From: an uncultured Clostridia bacterium
GTDB lineage: Bacteria > Bacillota > Clostridia > Oscillospirales > Acutalibacteraceae
Reading direction: 5' to 3'
NCBI GenBank assembly: GCA_947623765.1
Contig: CANQIG010000019.1
Coordinates: 1 to 15,728, forward strand
DNA: 15,728 bases
Shown: in pieces, positions 13,568 to 15,728 of the stretch
Numbering within the stretch: the first letter of the stretch is position 1
Layout: the number at the start of each line of letters is the position of its first letter
Notes under the pieces: generated by a model
The model's input: the letters and a program-made list of their open reading frames with translations, nothing else
What the model was told of the DNA's origin: nothing
Database searches by the model: none
Translations under genes and position numbers: made by a program

Positions 13568-13661
13568 GCGACGTAAAAGTTCTTTTGCCTACTTTTCTTT
13601 CAAGAAAAGTAGGCGCGACGCAAAAGTTCTTTTGTCGACTTTTCTTTCAAGAAAAGTCGCC
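13568..13661 (-). repeat. 47-nt tandem duplication carrying hairpin copies 6 and 7
   Basis: Units 13568-13614 and 13615-13661 are direct tandem repeats. Both read GCGACG(T/C)AAAAGTTCTTTTG and then a hairpin with an invariant CTTTTCTTTCAAGAAAAG centre. They differ almost only in the outer stem: CCTA/TAGG in the first and CGA/TCG in the second, so each unit still pairs (13587-13614 and 13636-13659). Confidence 0.85.
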
Positions 13662-13837
13662 TGCGGTGCGGCGACGTTCGCCCTACGTTGGCTTGCGGAA
13701 AGCGGAGGCGGGCTTACCACATCAACCCGGTTTCAGGCGCGGGGGGAAAGTTTCTCAGACACACCGGCGAAGTTCGCGGAGCGAACGACCAACGTGACGA
13801 AACAGCCTTTGCCTGCGCGACGTAAAAGTCTTTTGGC

Positions 13838-13863
13838 TCCACCTTTTCTTCAGAAAAGGTGGA
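13838..13863 (-). repeat. Hairpin repeat copy 8, abutting the TetR ribosome site
   Basis: TCCACCTTTTCT, TC, AGAAAAGGTGGA: a perfect 12-bp stem in minus orientation. It ends where the AAAGGAGA ribosome site of the TetR gene begins and would fold in that gene's leader. Confidence 0.8.
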
Positions 13864-13875
13864 AAGGAGAGAGAA

Positions 13876-14472
13876 ATGAACACAAAAAACAATTTGAAAT
13901 TTCAGGAGACGGACGGGAAGATCCGGGCGGCGTTTCTCGCCGCGCTGCAAAAAAAAAAGATCTCCGAGATCACGGTCGCGGAGATCTGCCGGGCGGTAGG
14001 GATCAACCGCTCGTCGTTCTATCTGCACTATCTGGACGTGTACGACATCCTCGAGAAGATGACGCGGGAGGTCGGGGAGGAGATCGCCGGGGAGATCATG
14101 GGGATGCACCTCACGCCGCGCGACTTCGCGACCGGCGCGTACCTGCCGCCGGTGTTCCGGCACATGGAGCGCCGCCGGGATTTCTATCTGCTCTACTTCC
14201 GCGAAATGGGCACGAAGGACATCGAAACGCATTTCGGGGAACTCCTCGACGCCGTCGCGAAGCCGTTCATGAAGGCGGCGGGCATCGAGAGCGAGCGCCG
14301 CATCGCGTACCACTTCGCGCTGTACCAGGCGGGGGTGCTCGCCGTCGTGAAAAAATGGCTGGAATGGGGCTGCGTTGAGACGCCCGAGGAGATGGCGCAG
14401 ACCGTCACATCGAGCATCGCCGCCGTGCCGCCGGAGGTGAGCGGCGCGGATTGGGAAGCATTCTCGCAGTAA
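13876..14472 (+). CDS. TetR/AcrR family transcriptional regulator
   Basis: This gene encodes 198 aa and is the only plus-strand gene. The N-terminal DNA-binding domain (about 13-60) has the TetR helix-turn-helix ISEITVAEICRAVGINRSSF followed by YLHYLDVYDILEKM. The C-terminal ligand domain (about 75-190) contains RRRDFYLLYFREMG and FALYQAGVLAVVKKWLEWG, a pattern common in clostridial TetR members related to DhaS-like regulators. AAAGGAGA lies 5-6 nt before the ATG. The codons for QKKK (residues 25-28) form a run of ten A (13949-13958), striking in such GC-rich DNA. Likely targets are its own promoter or the transporter operon on the other side of repeat block 3; neither is shown by the sequence. 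Confidence 0.9.
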   Translation: MNTKNNLKFQETDGKIRAAFLAALQKKKISEITVAEICRAVGINRSSFYLHYLDVYDILEKMTREVGEEIAGEIMGMHLTPRDFATGAYLPPVFRHMERRRDFYLLYFREMGTKDIETHFGELLDAVAKPFMKAAGIESERRIAYHFALYQAGVLAVVKKWLEWGCVETPEEMAQTVTSSIAAVPPEVSGADWEAFSQ

Positions 14473-14477
14473 AAGAA

Positions 14478-14509
14478 CCGCCTGCGGGGTTCATGCCCCG
14501 GCGAGGCGG
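14478..14509 (-). terminator. Stem-loop at the TetR / glycosylase convergent junction
   Basis: CCGCCT (14478-14483) pairs with AGGCGG (14504-14509), extended internally by GGGG with CCCC. On the minus strand it is followed by TTCTTTT, so it suits termination of the glycosylase transcript. It overlaps the last codons and stop of that gene; the two genes end 18 nt apart. Confidence 0.55.
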
Positions 14510-15312
14510 CCATTTCGGATCGCATGGAAAATGTACTGCTGGGCGAGCCCGGCGTCTGCGCCGAGGCGCGCGGGGTCGAGGCCGGGGAGCAGCGCGAGCG
14601 CGCGCTTCATCCAGACGTCGACAGGGAAGCACTCCATCCGGTGCAGGCCGTAGAGCAGCGCGCAGTCCGCGACCTTCCGCCCGACGCCCGGCAAGGCCAT
14701 CAGCGCCGCGCGCGCCTCTTCGAGCGGCAAATCGCGCAGCGCTTCGAGGTCGAGCGCGCCGGAGGCGGCGCGCTGCGCCGCCGCAAGGACGTACTGTGCG
14801 CGGTAGCCCGCGCGCAGCGGCGCGAGGTCGGAGAGTTCGCACGAGGCGAGGCGTTCTGCGCCGGGGAACGCGTATTCCCCGGGCGAAATTTCTTCGCCGA
14901 ACGCGGCGCAGAGGCGCTCCACGATGCCCTCGATGCGCGGAATGTTGTTGCACTGCGAGAGCAGGAACGTCACGAAGCCCTCCCACGGCTCCTGCCGCAG
15001 GAGGCGGATGCCCGGCGCGAACGCCAGCACATCCCGCAGCTGCGGGACCGCCGCGGCGATGCGCGCCCGCGCCGCCGCGTAATCCGCGCCGAGATCGAAA
15101 TAGTCGAACCAGATCTCCCGGAATTCCGTTTCCGTGCAGTCGAATTCCACCGCACCGTCCGCCTGCACCGCGGTCAGCGCGTGGCCGAACGCGACGCCGT
15201 GCCACGCTTCGGGCGCGCCGGACACGGAGACGCACCGCCAGCGAAAGCTCTGCCCGCAGGAAAGCGTCTCCCCGAGGGAAAACAGCCCGTCCGCCGGGGA
15301 GACGAGGATCAC
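14491..15312 (-). CDS. OGG1-type 8-oxoguanine DNA glycosylase/AP lyase
   Basis: This gene encodes 273 aa. The N-terminal OGG_N-like part has LSCGQSFRWR (17-26). The HhH-GPD core has FLLSQCNNIPRIEGIVERLC (116-135), the hairpin LPGVGRKVADC (207-217) with candidate Schiff-base Lys213, and FPVDVWMKR (239-247) with the catalytic Asp242. Together these define the OGG1 branch over AlkA, MutY or Nth; no iron-sulfur cysteine set is present. It would remove 8-oxoguanine opposite C and nick the strand. The start is GTG, overlapping the TGA of the upstream DUF6062-like gene (GTGA, 15309-15312), with GAGGG about 10 nt upstream, so translation should be coupled. Confidence 0.92.
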   Translation of the reverse strand: MILVSPADGLFSLGETLSCGQSFRWRCVSVSGAPEAWHGVAFGHALTAVQADGAVEFDCTETEFREIWFDYFDLGADYAAARARIAAAVPQLRDVLAFAPGIRLLRQEPWEGFVTFLLSQCNNIPRIEGIVERLCAAFGEEISPGEYAFPGAERLASCELSDLAPLRAGYRAQYVLAAAQRAASGALDLEALRDLPLEEARAALMALPGVGRKVADCALLYGLHRMECFPVDVWMKRALALLPGLDPARLGADAGLAQQYIFHAIRNGRLAGA

Positions 15313-15728
15313 CGGTTCTTGCCCTCGGTCTGCGTGGAGACCGTGACCGGCCGCGAGGTGAGGAGCTCGATCGCGCGCTCGATGGCGTCGCGGGAGTTGC
15401 CCCAGTCGCCGCCCGCGTTCCGGTAGTCGAACATCCGGCAGAAATGCGTCACGTCGCCCTGCACCGTGTCTAGGTACTGCTTCGTGAGCTTCTTCGTCAC
15501 TTCGGCGAAGGGCTCGAAATTTTTGCGCGGCATCTTCTGCGCGGCCTTCAGAATGAACCCGTAATGCGAGAGGCAGATGTGCGTCTGCGCGGCGTAGAGG
15601 TCGCGGAACTCCGGCTCCGTCTGCCAGAGCTTGATGACCGTCGCCGAGAGGTGCTCCATGTTCTGGTCGATGTTCTCGCAGACGAAGCAGGAGTGCTGCC
15701 GCTTGTCGTGCGCGGCGAGGACCTTCTT
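15309..15728 (-). CDS. DUF6062-like protein, 5' end outside the window
   Basis: The frame is open to the window edge and no start is visible, so this is the C-terminal 139 codons of a longer gene. An internal ATG at 15659 is not the start, since conserved-looking residues precede it. Visible are CFVCENIDQNMEHL with a Cys-x2-Cys pair, EPEFRDLYAAQTHICLSHYG with a further Cys/His pair, and a C-terminal HFCRMFDYRNAGGDWGNSRD. This pattern fits the clostridial family I know as DUF6062, a possible metal-binding protein of unknown function; that assignment is from memory. It overlaps the OGG gene by 4 nt, the only clue to its role. Confidence 0.75.
   Translation of the reverse strand, partial: KKVLAAHDKRQHSCFVCENIDQNMEHLSATVIKLWQTEPEFRDLYAAQTHICLSHYGFILKAAQKMPRKNFEPFAEVTKKLTKQYLDTVQGDVTHFCRMFDYRNAGGDWGNSRDAIERAIELLTSRPVTVSTQTEGKNR

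Larger units (their letters stand above)
13249..13863. repeat. Repeat block 3: mosaic repeat upstream of the TetR gene
   Basis: This gene-free stretch of about 615 nt opens with an imperfect hairpin (CGCTTTTCT / AGAGAAAGCG, 13249-13269, one bulge). It then has a degenerate half with recognisable pieces (GGCAGAGCCG at 13429-13444 is the inverted GCGGCTCTGCC mini-hairpin). The right half is well preserved and in inverted orientation to blocks 1 and 2: tandem hairpins 13568-13661, then GCGAAGTTCGC and CGACCAACGTGACG modules, and the closing hairpin 13838-13863. Like block 1 it is bounded by hairpins that face inward. No gene is credible inside it. Confidence 0.65.

Noticed and set aside
13568..13661. 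CRISPR-like array from the tandem 47-nt units
   Set aside because: Only two units, no spacers between them, and no cas genes; the unit is a hairpin element.

Overview
The window is GC-rich DNA that looks like a Gram-positive clostridial chromosome, most likely an uncultured gut Oscillospirales/Christensenellales-type organism. The basis is Shine-Dalgarno sites close to AGGAGG before almost every gene, a lipoprotein with an LAAC lipobox, MBOAT + DHHW and TagGH-type surface-polymer genes, a DUF6062-like protein, and dispersed hairpin repeats between genes. The taxonomic placement is inference. All genes lie on the minus strand except one TetR-type regulator. There is no rRNA, tRNA, CRISPR array, transposase or phage gene.

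Layout, left to right. (1) 221-3138: MBOAT O-acyltransferase, then a DHHW/AlgJ-like partner, then RidA (read right to left); the first two form a tight pair that probably O-acylates a surface polysaccharide. (2) 3151-3812: repeat block. (3) 3813-6055: a two-gene ABC polysaccharide/teichoic-acid export cassette (permease then ATPase), an intrinsic terminator, and a small lipoprotein. (4) 6082-7056: a second, larger repeat block with palindromes, duplicated segments and a promoter-like site pointing at the ABC cassette. (5) 7127-9105: an ECF sigma factor overlapping by 4 nt (ATGA) a membrane-anchored serpin. (6) 9285-10937: purC followed by an MBL-fold hydrolase. (7) 11153-13048: a small two-TM protein translationally coupled to a GPH-family sugar transporter, behind a good promoter and a perfect palindromic operator. 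(8) 13249-13863: a third repeat block. (9) 13876-14472: TetR-type regulator on the plus strand. (10) 14491-15728: an OGG-type 8-oxoguanine DNA glycosylase overlapping (GTGA) the 3' end of a DUF6062-like gene that runs off the window.

The two observations most worth following are these. First, the sigma/serpin pair: the serpin has a short cytosolic N-terminus and one membrane helix where an anti-sigma factor would be expected, plus an inhibitory-type hinge. It could be a protease sensor that signals through the serpin stressed-to-relaxed transition to its own sigma factor. Second, a family of hairpin repeats (eight good copies). Their CTTTTCT/AGAAAAG core is constant while the outer stem changes in a compensatory way. 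They sit at the gene-facing edges of repeat blocks, directly next to the ribosome binding sites of three genes and the stop codon of a fourth.
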